Shown: positions 1-9,349 of the stretch, piece by piece
Position numbering within the stretch: position 1 is the first letter of the stretch
Layout: the number at the start of each line of letters is the position of its first letter
Assembly (NCBI GenBank): GCA_014084085.1
Contig: NPFB01000061.1
Span: forward strand, 1-64,000
DNA length: 64,000 nt
Reading direction: 5' to 3'
Source of the DNA: Hondaea fermentalgiana
Lineage: Eukaryota > Sar > Bigyra > Thraustochytrida > Thraustochytriidae
Translations under genes and position numbers: made by a program
Notes under the pieces: model-generated
The model's input: the letters and a program-made list of their open reading frames with translations, nothing else
Database searches by the model: none
What the model was told of the DNA's origin: nothing

Positions 1-2
1 AT

Positions 3-72
3 TCTCCTACGCGGAATCGAACCACGGTTGTCAGAGTCAGAGTCTGACATGCTGCCATTACATCACAGGAGA
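3..72 (-). tRNA. tRNA-Gln (anticodon CUG), copy 1
   Basis: Read on the minus strand this 70-nt unit folds as a cloverleaf. It has a 7-bp acceptor stem (closing pair G-U), a short D arm around AATGGCAGC, a 5-bp anticodon stem TCAGA/TCTGA with loop CTCTGAC (anticodon CTG), a 4-nt variable loop, and a T arm CGTGG/CCGCG with loop TTCGATT. The internal B box GGTTCGATTCC is a perfect match to the Pol III consensus. The D arm resembles other eukaryotic tRNA-Gln genes. It differs from copies 2 and 3 at one D-loop base (C for T). No CCA is encoded and there is no intron. Confidence 0.9.
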
Positions 73-110
73 GAGAGAAAGAAAGAAAGGTCGACGGCGA
101 ACCGCCCAGT

Positions 111-180
111 TCTCCTACGCGGAATCGAACCACGGTTGTCAGAGTCAGAGTCTGACATGCTACCATTACATCACAGGAGA
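111..180 (-). tRNA. tRNA-Gln (anticodon CUG), copy 2
   Basis: Same 70-nt cloverleaf as the downstream copy at 3-72, with anticodon CTG in a 7-nt loop, a perfect B box and a 4-nt variable loop. It is identical in sequence to the plus-strand copy at 22600-22669. The 38-bp spacer to copy 1 contains TTTC blocks on the transcribed strand but no run of four or more T, so a standard Pol III stop is not visible between the two genes. Confidence 0.9.
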
Positions 181-644
181 ACGGAGGCGCCGTGGCTATT
201 GCCATCGGTGCTTGCCTGTTGGGAGCGAGGCCCTCGGGCCAATATCAGGAGTTCACGGGTCCCGGGATCAGCTTGGGACTCGCGCTGCCGTCTATGGTGG
301 CGCCGTCACGGAAGTGCAAGGAAGGAGCCCAGAGACAATCGTATTGAAAAGGTATTGGCTGTGTTGCGATCGCGTTACGGGAAAGAGTCACGGGACACTG
401 GTTGCTGCCATGTCAAGTGGCCGTGGTCGTGATTGCGCAGAGAATGGTTGGTGGTCTGACGAGATCGTGTGTATGTACGAAAGAGATGAGGAGGCACGGC
501 GCAGTACAGTGAGTGCTATTCGAGTATCGTTCGTTATCTTGCGATTGCATCTGACGCTAATACACGTCCCATTCCCCATACTTTTACAGATAATGTAATT
601 GCAGTGAAACTATTTTAACAAGGCTACGGATAAAAGTAATGTTG
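181..644. other. Intergenic region, nothing recognised
   Basis: Lies between the tRNA pair and the 3' end of the next minus-strand gene. Open frames on the plus strand (for example about 212-598) have no recognisable domain and no supporting context. The upstream sequence of tRNA copy 2 should lie here. I see no repeat or RNA gene. Confidence 0.5.
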
Positions 645-2036
645 TCAGAGACCTACAATGGTCTGAAATGTGTTGGCCCAGACGCCTTTTGCTTTCGCGC
701 GACCTGGTGAACTCTGACTCGCAGCTTTGCTGCGCGTAGAAGACGGAATAGCAGCGTCCTCACGATGACGACGAAAGGGTTCTAGATATCCAGGCATTGC
801 AGCATCGCGTGACGGCACATCCGGAAGCTGCTCGAGGCGATGGCAGATTCGTCGATACTCCTTGGAAAGCGCCGAAACCTCTTGGGTATACTCATCGAGC
901 TGATCCTGCACAGCCTCAATCTGGGAATCCTTCTTTTCATTTTCTTGCTTGAGGACTTGAATTCTCCGGCTCAAGTCAGGAAAATCATTGGCACCGACCG
1001 CGATCGTAGGCGGCACAGTCAACTGCGGAACCTCGTCCATGATGCGATTGCAACACTCATTCAGGTATCGTAAAAGGCGCTCCTTTGACTTGGTGTCCAT
1101 ATTTTCCACCCTTGGCATACTGAGTAGGACAGGGCAGACGCCGCGCAAAGTTGATTCGACAAAATCCTCTACAAGCGGAGAGATAGCCTTCCAGCCCGAT
1201 TTGGGCACGATGAGCTGCGCCTGCCCCGTGCCTGAGCTCCGTGCGGCCACATCGTTAGTGTCATCGCCTGTACCTCTTTGAAGTGCCGCTTTAGCAGCTC
1301 GCTTCTTCTTTTTTGAAGGTCTCAAACTCCGTTGCACGGCGTTCATCGTCGCACTAGAGGGTGCTGCGCGAACGCGTTTCCGGCTCGTTGACGCCAGAGC
1401 ATTGGCTGCAGGGTTACGTGGCATCTTTCGCGCTCCAGCACCCGCAGCACCGATCTCGTCATCGCCGAGGTCATCTTCATCAGGAAGATTTTTCATGTCT
1501 TCGCGTAGTTTCTTCAGTCTGCGAAGTTTGGCTTGGCGAGCGCGTTTGGCTTTGCGTTTGGCCGCTCGTCGCTGGATCTTGGCTTTTTCCTTTTCTGCGA
1601 GAATCCGCTCTCGAGCCGCCAAGAGGTCTTCGTCTAAATCGGAGCCTTCCAAGTCGTCTGCGTCTCCATCTGATTCGCTGCTACTACCACTATCGTCGTC
1701 GTCGTCATCATCGTCTGCGTCTTCTTCTTCATAGCTCTCGAGATCGCTTGGATTTTCATCCTCGTCTTCTTCATCGTCATCATCATCATCATCTTCATCG
1801 TCATCATCATCATCATCATCATCTCCTTCTTCTTCGTCGTCGTCGTCGTCATCATCTCCGTCCTCGTCCTCATCATCACCGTCGTCGGCGACCTCCTCGT
1901 CTTCGTCTGCGCTCGCACCGCGCGTCAGCTCCTCGTCCAGGAGCTCCCCGTCGTCCTCGCCCATGCCCGCCTCCTCCTTTTCCTCAATCTCTTTCTCCTG
2001 CTTCTCGCGAGCCCTTCTCCCCGCGCTCGCGCTCAT
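645..2036 (-). CDS. Acidic nuclear-type protein with C-terminal coiled coil, function unknown
   Basis: A 463-residue protein if started at the ATG giving MSASAGRRAREKQEKE; the frame stays open to 2351, but that extension is basic and low in complexity. After a charged helix comes a very long Asp/Glu run (about 1670-1920), then a Lys/Arg-rich helical block with NLS-like clusters such as KKKKRAAK. A compact part follows (GWKAISPLVEDFVEST onward), then about 60 residues of heptad-like coiled coil (RRIQVLKQENEKKDSQ). The mix of acidic run, basic NLS and coiled coil suggests a chromatin or nucleolar protein. A kinetochore (Mis12-complex) subunit was considered, but no diagnostic motif supports it. 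Confidence 0.6.
   Translation of the reverse strand: MSASAGRRAREKQEKEIEEKEEAGMGEDDGELLDEELTRGASADEDEEVADDGDDEDEDGDDDDDDDEEEGDDDDDDDDDEDDDDDDDEEDEDENPSDLESYEEEDADDDDDDDDSGSSSESDGDADDLEGSDLDEDLLAARERILAEKEKAKIQRRAAKRKAKRARQAKLRRLKKLREDMKNLPDEDDLGDDEIGAAGAGARKMPRNPAANALASTSRKRVRAAPSSATMNAVQRSLRPSKKKKRAAKAALQRGTGDDTNDVAARSSGTGQAQLIVPKSGWKAISPLVEDFVESTLRGVCPVLLSMPRVENMDTKSKERLLRYLNECCNRIMDEVPQLTVPPTIAVGANDFPDLSRRIQVLKQENEKKDSQIEAVQDQLDEYTQEVSALSKEYRRICHRLEQLPDVPSRDAAMPGYLEPFRRHREDAAIPSSTRSKAASQSSPGRAKAKGVWANTFQTIVGL
1670..1920. repeat. Asp/Glu-coding low-complexity tract
   Basis: Imperfect TCN/TCATC/TCGTC repeats on the plus strand encode consecutive Asp and Glu residues of the minus-strand gene. 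The opposite frame would read as poly-His/Arg, which is an artefact. Confidence 0.8.
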
Positions 2037-3161
2037 CTTCGCCGCGCGCCGTCCTCTTCTTCCCGCCGCGTCGCGGTCGCCTTCCCCGCCCTCGCTGCGC
2101 GCGCTGCCCGCGCCGAGCGCAACCGTGGGCTCGCGAGGGCTTTGCTTCTTTCTTGTTGGCAAGCCACTGCCAAGCCGAGCCGAGCACTTTCCATTATTTT
2201 CCTTTTTCGGGGGCTTAACCGTCGTGGCGGACTGCGCAACGCAAGAGCCGTTGAACCGGAGCCGGGCCCAATTAGGCCAGGTTCTTCTAGCGTGTTTTCT
2301 CTTGGTTTTCTTCGTCGCAGGGTCTGCCCAGCTCGCGAATGCCAGCAACATCGTCAGTTTAAAGTTTTTATGACCGTGACGAGGCCTGTGTCAATCGAGC
2401 AGCCGGGCGACGGCCTGACTGATGACAGCCAGTGAGTGTCGATCTTTGAAAACGTTTGGTCGGGAGCGTCGAGTGCATTTGATTTTCTTTCTTTCTTTCC
2501 AATTATTTAGGAGGATCAAGGGGGTGCAATAGAGCGGACGACAAATTAGCTTACTGTTAGTCGCCCAGCCAGCTCGTATGCTGTCTCAACCCATCTTTTT
2601 ATTTCAGCTTCCCTCACGCGTTCTTGCTGTCTTGGCTGCTCGCTCTTTTTGTTAGGTCACGCCACGCCACGCCACGCCACGAGCGCATGAACACGACTTA
2701 TAGCTCCGTGAATCAAGGACCCATTGTTGAAACTTGCGGGGTCGACCTACTCATCCGCCAGAGGTAACGCGCGGTGGCTGGTCCTTTTTCCCAGCATAAT
2801 CACCCATTGGCTCAACCAAGAACACCACCCAGCTCGCCTCAGGTACACACGCCGGCCGAGATAGAGAACGACGAGACACCGCCTTACCATTTTACCGGCC
2901 ATTTTGCATCAGCTGGCGCGTTTTATCAATCAAGCTCTGACGAACGAGCAAACGAATAGCCCGAGCTCGAGCTCGGCGCGGCAAGCGCCTTGCCAGCCGG
3001 GGGAGGGGGACCTCGTCTCTCTCTGCTGCGCCTGGCCCGCGTTGGCATCGCTCACCCAGGCGGGGTAGCCGACGGCCGGGGCGCTGACACAGGTGCGCGT
3101 GCGGACGCGCAAGCGAACGACACTCGCACTTTGGTTTTGTACAAACATATATCCACAAAAC
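2037..3161. promoter_or_regulatory. Divergent intergenic region between acidic protein and NIPA transporter
   Basis: About 1.1 kb of head-to-head upstream sequence, assuming the 2036 start. It holds a short (GCCAC)n tandem at about 2658-2681. No conserved coding segment is visible, although an alternative N-terminus of the minus gene could extend to 2351. It presumably carries both promoters; no core element could be identified with confidence. Confidence 0.35.
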
Positions 3162-4616
3162 ATGTCAAATTTCACAGCCGAGCTCACAGCGGAGCTATGC
3201 CTCGAAATGGCCGTAGTGACGGCAGAGGGTGAGATTCTCTCTGGCCTCTGGTACGTTGGCGTGATTCTGAGCATCCTCAGCTCAATTGCCAGCAACCTCG
3301 GCGTCAACATCCAAAAGTATAGCATGCTCAAAGAGTTTCAAAAGATGGAAGAGGACCACTCGTATCGCGAAAAGCCATACATTTTCCAGAAAATTTGGCT
3401 CCTTGGTCTCTTCATGGTCATCTTTGGCTCCATCGGAGACTTTGCAGCACTTGGATTTGCGGCACAAACCCTGGCGACGCCCGTGGGGGGCTTCACAATG
3501 GTTGCCAACGTCTTCTTTGCCCATTTTTTTCTCAAAGAGCGGCTCAGTCGACGCGACATTCTTGCAACAATGTTTGTTGTTGTCGGCGTGGTCATTGTCG
3601 CCGCGAGCGCCGACAAGACCGAAAAGACATACACGCTCGAGTGTCTGCTCAAACTCTACGAACGAACAACCTTCATCGTCTACGTCATTGGAATTCTCTT
3701 CATCGTAGGCATCCTCTTTGCTGCGACGCGGTACTTGGGAAGGCTGCGCCGCGAAGATCCTCACGGCGAAGCGTACACGAGACTGCGTCGCTTTCACCCG
3801 ATTTGCCCAGCAGCCCTCTCGGGTCTAATCGGCGCGCAATCTGTGCTCTTTGCCAAGTGCTCGGCGGAGCTCATCAAAAAAACGATCGAGGGCGAAAATC
3901 AATTCGCAAATTGGCAGACCTACATCATCATCCTCTGCATGTTCTTCACCATTTTCAACCAGCTGCATTGGCTCGCAAACGGCCTGCGTCTGTTTGATGC
4001 GGTCCTTATTATTCCTGTATTCCAGTGTTTCTTTATCACGGGAGGCGTCATTGGCGGTGGCGTCTTCTTTGACGAGTTCCGTGGGCTTAGTTTGCTTCTT
4101 AAACTCCTTTTCTTCCTGGGCGTCGTCACAACGGTCTTTGGAGTGTTTTTGCTTTCGCAACGTGACCAGTCCGGTATCGGCGAAGCCAAGGTGGCACCTG
4201 AGACGGCTGTAGCCGAGGCCCCAGGCCAGGATCTGCAATCACCAAGAGAAGCCTCTATTGGCAGCGAGCACGGGAGCAGTAGTGTCTTTTTGAATCCAAG
4301 TCAAGAGCACGACCCGATCGCCTTGGCGGCAGCGCATGCGCACGCTGTAAACCACGCTGCAGATGACCGACCCATGACACCGCTGCCCATGTCTCTTCAT
4401 CATCATGGACTTGTGGTTTCCGATCTATACACTGCACTTCGTAGCGCTTCCTTGTCGCACGAGACGCGAAGAATACCTACGCCAGAACACCCCATGGGTG
4501 GGCGGCGAGATACGGAGCCGAATGTTGGAACAGGTCGCACTGGCGATCCACTCGCCACATCCGACCCAACGCACAAAGCAGTTCGCATGAACTCCTGTCC
4601 GCACCCACGAAAATAG
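3162..4616 (+). CDS. NIPA-family magnesium transporter
   Basis: A 484-residue multi-pass membrane protein of the NIPA (DUF803) family, which moves Mg2+ and related divalent ions across plasma or endosomal membranes in animals and plants. The sequence shows about nine hydrophobic segments. The first contains the family-like SNLGVNIQKYS stretch. The second to fourth form the conserved block GDFAALGFAAQTLATPVGG...KERLSRRD, typical of NIPA proteins and related EamA-fold transporters. A cytosolic hydrophilic tail of about 130 residues follows the last helix and lacks known domains. The chosen ATG follows CAAAAC, a good initiation context; the longer frame starts with GTG. It is convergent with the FYVE protein gene. 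Confidence 0.88.
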   Translation: MSNFTAELTAELCLEMAVVTAEGEILSGLWYVGVILSILSSIASNLGVNIQKYSMLKEFQKMEEDHSYREKPYIFQKIWLLGLFMVIFGSIGDFAALGFAAQTLATPVGGFTMVANVFFAHFFLKERLSRRDILATMFVVVGVVIVAASADKTEKTYTLECLLKLYERTTFIVYVIGILFIVGILFAATRYLGRLRREDPHGEAYTRLRRFHPICPAALSGLIGAQSVLFAKCSAELIKKTIEGENQFANWQTYIIILCMFFTIFNQLHWLANGLRLFDAVLIIPVFQCFFITGGVIGGGVFFDEFRGLSLLLKLLFFLGVVTTVFGVFLLSQRDQSGIGEAKVAPETAVAEAPGQDLQSPREASIGSEHGSSSVFLNPSQEHDPIALAAAHAHAVNHAADDRPMTPLPMSLHHHGLVVSDLYTALRSASLSHETRRIPTPEHPMGGRRDTEPNVGTGRTGDPLATSDPTHKAVRMNSCPHPRK

Positions 4617-4995
4617 CCTAATTGCTTGATGACGCGATGACTCTTGTGTTTCTTGTTTTTAATCTATAGCTTATACTTTTTTGTTGTAGTCTTCCTTGCG
4701 TTGACAATAATTTGTGTATTTTAATCCTCTTTCCTTTCCTCCGGCAATTCTTTTCTCTCTTTCAGGCTCAGCACGCGGCCTCATTCGGGAAATCCCTTTT
4801 CGTTTCTCTTGCTTTCCATTTGTCAATGCTTGCTTGCTTGCTTGCTTGCTCCCCATAACGAATGACAGAATCATGCATAATATATACACGCCACAACAAT
4901 ACAGATTGATCCAACACACATTCGCTCCCACGCACGTTCGTTCACCTAGCTTGCGTTTGGGAGCGCACATGTCGCGTCGCAAGAGGGAAGAAAAG
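4617..4995. other. Convergent 3' intergenic region with TGCT repeat
   Basis: Separates the 3' ends of two convergent genes. It contains AT-rich sequence suited to polyadenylation and a (TGCT)n microsatellite at about 4827-4850. No gene is seen. Confidence 0.6.
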
Positions 4996-7677
4996 CTAAA
5001 AGAGCCCGCCAAACCACCCTGCATTCTTCTCTTCGCGCTCACGAAGCTTGCGTGCCATTGACGAAAAGTCTCCAGCATTGTTGGAGAGCGCCGCTGATGC
5101 CTCGCCAAGACGACCAAGACGTTCTCCACGCTCAATCAACGCGTCTCGAGTTTGGCCAAGCGTTTCTTGCACAGCATTCGTTTTGGCACTCGCGCCAGGG
5201 GCGCGTCGCTGCGCCATTGGCTTTTGCTCGCTCATCGGTTGGGCACCGGCCGACAAAGGCTGCGGCTGCGGTTTCTGTTGGTCGTTCTGTTGTCCCGAGG
5301 CAGACGCTGCACTCTCTTTCGCCAGCGCTCGCGCATCGTGCACGAGCATCGTGTACGTTTTGCAGAGCATATTGAAGCACGCGTTGCACACGCGCGTCTG
5401 GGAGATGCTCTGGTCGTCAAGAGAGCGCATCGAAACCGACTTGGTCGTGCACTTGGCACAGAATGTCTGCGCGCACTTGCGGCAATGCTGACGCTTGTCC
5501 AGCATCTTGAAATTCACACTGCACGAGGTGCAAGAGGAACTGTCGACAAAATCGCTTGACTTGATGGCAAAAGGAATTCGGTACGTTTGCCGTGCGGCCA
5601 CCATGCCAATGTCGGCCGGTTCAGTTCGCGAGGACCAATGCTGGACTGCGTCAGAAACATCGGCGCCAACACGCTCCAAGGCCTGCCCGATGTCGTCCAT
5701 GTCCACACGCGCGCCAAATGACACCAAAAGCTGTATGCAATCGAGGCAGTCTTCGGTCGCAACGCAATTGCCGTTTTCGCCCATTGCCACCTTTGTGCCC
5801 TCTTCGACATCCTTTACGTTTTCTTCTGCACGAGCTGACTCGAGAGACTCCACCAAGAGCCGCAACCCAGATTGCGAGCTCCCATCGGCATCTGTGCAGT
5901 GCACGTTGGGATTAGCGCCACCCAGCAAAAGCTTATTCAAAATCCCCATCATAGGCCGCGGGCTCTTGCAAACGACAAGGAGGGGCGTCAGCCCTGTATG
6001 TACCGACGTGGTCTCGGTTTTGGCCCCGATCTTCAAAAGGGAAGCAACAAGACCTCCCTGACCGCGCCGCACAGCGACGAGCAAAGCTGTATCCCCATTT
6101 ACGTCAGCAATTTCGGTTTCAGGACCAAAGCCGCCAATTGACTCTACGAAGGCGGCAGCCTGACTGGGATCCTCCGCAGACTCGCGACACGCCACAATGA
6201 GGGGAGTACGCGACTGCAAGTCCTGGGCGTCAACGTCTGCTCCGTTTTCCCAGTCGTCGCTCAAGATCATGGGCACGATGTTTGCCTGGTGCTTGAGTGC
6301 TGCGTAGTGGAGCGGCGTCATGAGATCATTATCTACGTCACTTGCCGAGGCCCCCGCGCGCAAAAGCTGGGCAGCCGTCAACGTACGACCCCCAATGCAC
6401 GCCATGTGCAGAGGAGACACCCCATTGTCGTCGCTCATGGACACTTGCTCTGGGTGCTTGGAGAGAATGCGACCTACTTCGTGGCTCAATCCCTCATGCG
6501 CTGCAGACCAAATTGTGCCACGACGGATGCCATGTTCCCAGCCGCGACTTGACGCGCGAACAGGGCGCTCACGCCGCACCGCGTCCTTGACCGCAGCGAC
6601 GACTTGCTCGATCCACATTTGCTTGTGGGGCTCGCCGCCGGCGTCGAGAACAAGTCGCGTCCCAGAGCTACCGCACAAAATCTCCAACATGGGCTGTCGC
6701 GTACTGGTCGACGAGGGCATGGCATTCTCGCCGCTCGCCAAGCCGCCTCTGCTCGAGGCCCTCTCGACACCACTTCCGTAGCTACGCAGACTGTGCCGTC
6801 CGACGCTTGCACTCCCATCATCGTCTCTGCGCCCGCCTCTGCTACTGGAGTCAGCTGTCTCGCTGTTGCGATATGTGTCGGAAAGATTGCTGTCGTCGCC
6901 TTGGTCGTCGCTGGCATCCTCATCTTCGTCCGCATCGCTGTCTTCACCAAGAACGTCGTCTTCATATACAAAGTGACTTGAAGCCATATCCCGGACACTG
7001 ACGTCGAGCAGCTCAAAGGAGGCGATGGCGGCGAGCCGGCCCGTCGTGTTCCGCATGCGAGCAAGGACGAGATAGTCATCAAAGATAAATGCCTGCAGCA
7101 TATGGTCGGCCTCGTCTTTGATCTTGCCAGCAGTAACCATGTTCACAAAGTCCCGCACTGAGCGCGCATGCACAAGCATATCGTCTGTCGCGACGCCACT
7201 GTCCCCTGAGGCTCCAAGGGCTTTGCCGACGGTCGCTCCCTTGCGCTTAATGTAGTCCCTCGTTGACGACAGGAAGCTCTTGCGGCGGTTGGCGCTGGAT
7301 CCCACGGGTTGAGCATGCGAAGAGCTCTTGGCCGTGCCCGCGGAAGCATCCGTTCCTGCACTGTCAGCGTGTCGCTGCAGGCTTCCTTTGCGGACCACTG
7401 CACCGCGCAAAAACCCGCCCTGGAAGCGGAGCTGTCGATCCGGGTTCTCGGGTAGGGCAAGATTCTTGTTTTCGAGGTCCATCATCTCCAGCACCGCGCT
7501 GGCCATTTCGCGCTGCTGCAGGCGTTCCTTTTCCTCCTCGCGAAGCTCCGATTCGGCCGCCCGCCCCTCCTCCTCCAGAAACCGCGCAAAGTCCGGGACG
7601 CCGCCGTCCTCCTCCTCCTCCAGCTGCTGCAGCTTCTGCTGCTGTTTCTCCACGCCGTCACCATCGTCGCGCTCCAT
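4996..7677 (-). CDS. PH / ankyrin / FYVE protein with C-terminal R-SNARE-like helix
   Basis: An 893-residue protein. Visible parts in order: acidic Gln-rich N-terminus; a split PH-like domain (about 165-345, ending KQMWIEQVVAAVKD) interrupted by an acidic serine-rich insert; ankyrin repeats (about 360-560, with GVSPLHMACIGGR and MTPLHYAALKHQ); and a FYVE zinc finger (about 706-769) with CTSC, the core KRQHCRKC, FCAKC and VCNAC. FYVE fingers of this type bind PI3P on endosomes. The last 60 residues contain DALIERGERLGRLGEAS and FSSMARKLR. These follow the R-SNARE heptad pattern with an Arg where the ionic zero layer lies, and no transmembrane anchor follows. This suggests a soluble SNARE regulator (tomosyn/amisyn-like) recruited to endosomes. 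The start was moved to the ATG at 7677 because the frame further upstream runs antisense to the next gene. Confidence 0.85.
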   Translation of the reverse strand: MERDDGDGVEKQQQKLQQLEEEEDGGVPDFARFLEEEGRAAESELREEEKERLQQREMASAVLEMMDLENKNLALPENPDRQLRFQGGFLRGAVVRKGSLQRHADSAGTDASAGTAKSSSHAQPVGSSANRRKSFLSSTRDYIKRKGATVGKALGASGDSGVATDDMLVHARSVRDFVNMVTAGKIKDEADHMLQAFIFDDYLVLARMRNTTGRLAAIASFELLDVSVRDMASSHFVYEDDVLGEDSDADEDEDASDDQGDDSNLSDTYRNSETADSSSRGGRRDDDGSASVGRHSLRSYGSGVERASSRGGLASGENAMPSSTSTRQPMLEILCGSSGTRLVLDAGGEPHKQMWIEQVVAAVKDAVRRERPVRASSRGWEHGIRRGTIWSAAHEGLSHEVGRILSKHPEQVSMSDDNGVSPLHMACIGGRTLTAAQLLRAGASASDVDNDLMTPLHYAALKHQANIVPMILSDDWENGADVDAQDLQSRTPLIVACRESAEDPSQAAAFVESIGGFGPETEIADVNGDTALLVAVRRGQGGLVASLLKIGAKTETTSVHTGLTPLLVVCKSPRPMMGILNKLLLGGANPNVHCTDADGSSQSGLRLLVESLESARAEENVKDVEEGTKVAMGENGNCVATEDCLDCIQLLVSFGARVDMDDIGQALERVGADVSDAVQHWSSRTEPADIGMVAARQTYRIPFAIKSSDFVDSSSCTSCSVNFKMLDKRQHCRKCAQTFCAKCTTKSVSMRSLDDQSISQTRVCNACFNMLCKTYTMLVHDARALAKESAASASGQQNDQQKPQPQPLSAGAQPMSEQKPMAQRRAPGASAKTNAVQETLGQTRDALIERGERLGRLGEASAALSNNAGDFSSMARKLREREEKNAGWFGGLF

Positions 7678-7994
7678 CTTGCTTGGTCTTCTCCGTCGCT
7701 CCACGCTGCGCGGCGCAGGCGAGCGCGCGCGTCGACCGCACACGCGAGCGCGCGATCGGCGCTTCCCCGCGCGAGCGAGCGAGGCGGCCGCGTCGGCGCG
7801 ACGGCGCGTTGGCGCGTTGGTGCCTCGAACGAAGCGGGTTTGTATGTATGAAAAGCAAAAGCAAGAGCACAAGCCGGATACTACACCTCGGAGAGCAGAG
7901 CGCCAACGTAGCGAGCGCCGCGACCTCGCCTCGGGCGCCGCGGCGAAGTCCGCTGCGTAGACAGAGCGTCGCCAAAGCGCGCGCGCGAGCGGTG

Positions 7995-8028
<34 letters not shown>

Positions 8029-8079
8029 TCTTGCGCGCGCGAGCGAGTGAAGTGAACGACAAGAGCGGCGGCCGACATC
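7678..8079. promoter_or_regulatory. Divergent promoter region with (TC)n tract
   Basis: About 400 bp between two head-to-head ATG codons. It contains a (TC)n microsatellite at about 7997-8023. A GGTGAGT just before the tract (7991) could be a 5'UTR splice donor, but no convincing acceptor was fixed. Confidence 0.4.
7997..8023. repeat. (TC)n microsatellite
   Basis: About 13 TC units shortly upstream of the plus-strand ATG at 8080. Confidence 0.9.
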
Positions 8080-9051
8080 ATGGACTTTGGCGACGACGAC
8101 GACGACTTCGTCCTCGGGAACGGCGGCGATGATGACGAGGGCGGCCTCTTGCCGATGGAGGACGAGGACGCCGAAGGGTACAACTACGACCAAGGCGACG
8201 GCGCGGGCGACTTTGGGGTCGACGGTGACCAAGGCATGTACGACCAGGGCCACCAGGGCTACGACCAGGCCTACGATGGCAGCGGCGACGTAGCCTACGA
8301 TGATGGAACGGGCCACGGGAGCCAAGGGGAACACCCTGGCGCCGCCTCAAGTAGCAGCAGCATGTACGCCGCCAACAACAATAATAACCCTGATGTGCAA
8401 GGCGTGGATCCAAACCATGCGCCAGCCCCAAACCAGGCGATTCCACCGCAACATCAGCAACAGCAACGGATGGGCGGCAAGACCCCGCAAGCTCTTGAAC
8501 AAACTCAGGCCCAAGTGCAGGCAGAAGCGCAGGCTGGTTTCATCGATTTGGCAGGACATCATGAAACCTCCCAGCAGCAGCAACACCAAGAGCAGCAGCA
8601 GGAACAAGCCAAGCAGGATCAAGAAAAGCGCCAAGCGCGGATTCAGCGCTATACATCGACGCAAACCGCACAACCCAAGGCTCCTCCCCAAGAAGATCCG
8701 AATGAGCAGAAGATTGCCGATATGAGCAAGGATGTGATTCGTCTCTACAACGAATTGGAGACCACCGCCGGAAGCCTTCTCAAGGCGTCGCTCTCTTCTG
8801 CATCGCAGTCCGGCAACGCATTGGAATCTGGCGAGGGAGCCTGCTACACCAAGCTGCTCGAGCTCAATGCAGCGTGCGACAAGCTTCGGCGACTCGCTCA
8901 GCGAAAGCTGGATATCCTGGCCGTCGAAGACGTCCTCTTGCGGCGCAACGAGCAAGAGCATCAGGAAAACCCCCAAGATGTTGTCAAAACAAAGGCAGAA
9001 AGTCTTTGCGTTTCGCGATCTGGTTTTCAAAAAGTCGTCTATCCCTGTTGA
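8080..9051 (+). CDS. Acidic, Gln-rich hypothetical protein
   Basis: 323 residues, starting at an ATG (MDFGDDDDDF). The first 90 residues are rich in Asp, Gly and Tyr, with repeated YDQG-type units (YNYDQGDGAG, MYDQGHQGYDQ). A long Gln-rich stretch (QQQQHQEQQQEQ) follows. The last 110 residues are predicted helical and charged (DMSKDVIRLYNELETTAG, LAQRKLDILAVEDVLL) and are the only part likely to fold. I recognise no family. The acidic/Tyr/Gln composition resembles intrinsically disordered nuclear or condensate-forming proteins, but that is inference. It is transcribed divergently from the FYVE/R-SNARE gene. Confidence 0.6.
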   Translation: MDFGDDDDDFVLGNGGDDDEGGLLPMEDEDAEGYNYDQGDGAGDFGVDGDQGMYDQGHQGYDQAYDGSGDVAYDDGTGHGSQGEHPGAASSSSSMYAANNNNNPDVQGVDPNHAPAPNQAIPPQHQQQQRMGGKTPQALEQTQAQVQAEAQAGFIDLAGHHETSQQQQHQEQQQEQAKQDQEKRQARIQRYTSTQTAQPKAPPQEDPNEQKIADMSKDVIRLYNELETTAGSLLKASLSSASQSGNALESGEGACYTKLLELNAACDKLRRLAQRKLDILAVEDVLLRRNEQEHQENPQDVVKTKAESLCVSRSGFQKVVYPC

Positions 9052-9349
9052 GTGAGCGAAGCGAGAGCAGCCTCTCCCATCGCCTCGCCAAAGCCTTGTT
9101 CACGCCTTCTAAGAGGAGAATAGAAAATGGTGTGAAGAGAGAAGGAGCTGAAAAGGAGAAAAGGCATACGCAGTCGATTCTTCTTTACAAACAAGCTTTG
9201 TGTGCCCTTTTTGGTGTGGATCGATCGATCCACCGACCGACTGACCATCAAATCGGTCAATAGACAGACAGACAAACAGACTCTAGATCCCCCTCCGTCT
9301 TTGTTCTCATCTCTGATGGGGGTGAGGGGATGGAGATTAAAAAAAGGGC
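9052..9349. other. Convergent 3' intergenic region
   Basis: About 300 bp between convergent stop codons, AT-richer than the genes, with short GATC/GACA-type repeats. No gene is seen. Confidence 0.5.

Noticed and set aside
212..598. Open frame of 128 codons after the tRNA pair
   Set aside because: No domain, no coding-like composition and no supporting context; left as intergenic.
1361..2218. Plus-strand open frame rich in His and Arg
   Set aside because: It is the opposite strand of the Asp/Glu tract of the acidic coiled-coil gene and has no domain.
7678..8334. N-terminal extension of the FYVE protein with a strongly hydrophobic helix
   Set aside because: It is the reverse complement of the Asp/Gly-rich start of the plus-strand gene at 8080; the hydrophobicity is an artefact of that composition.
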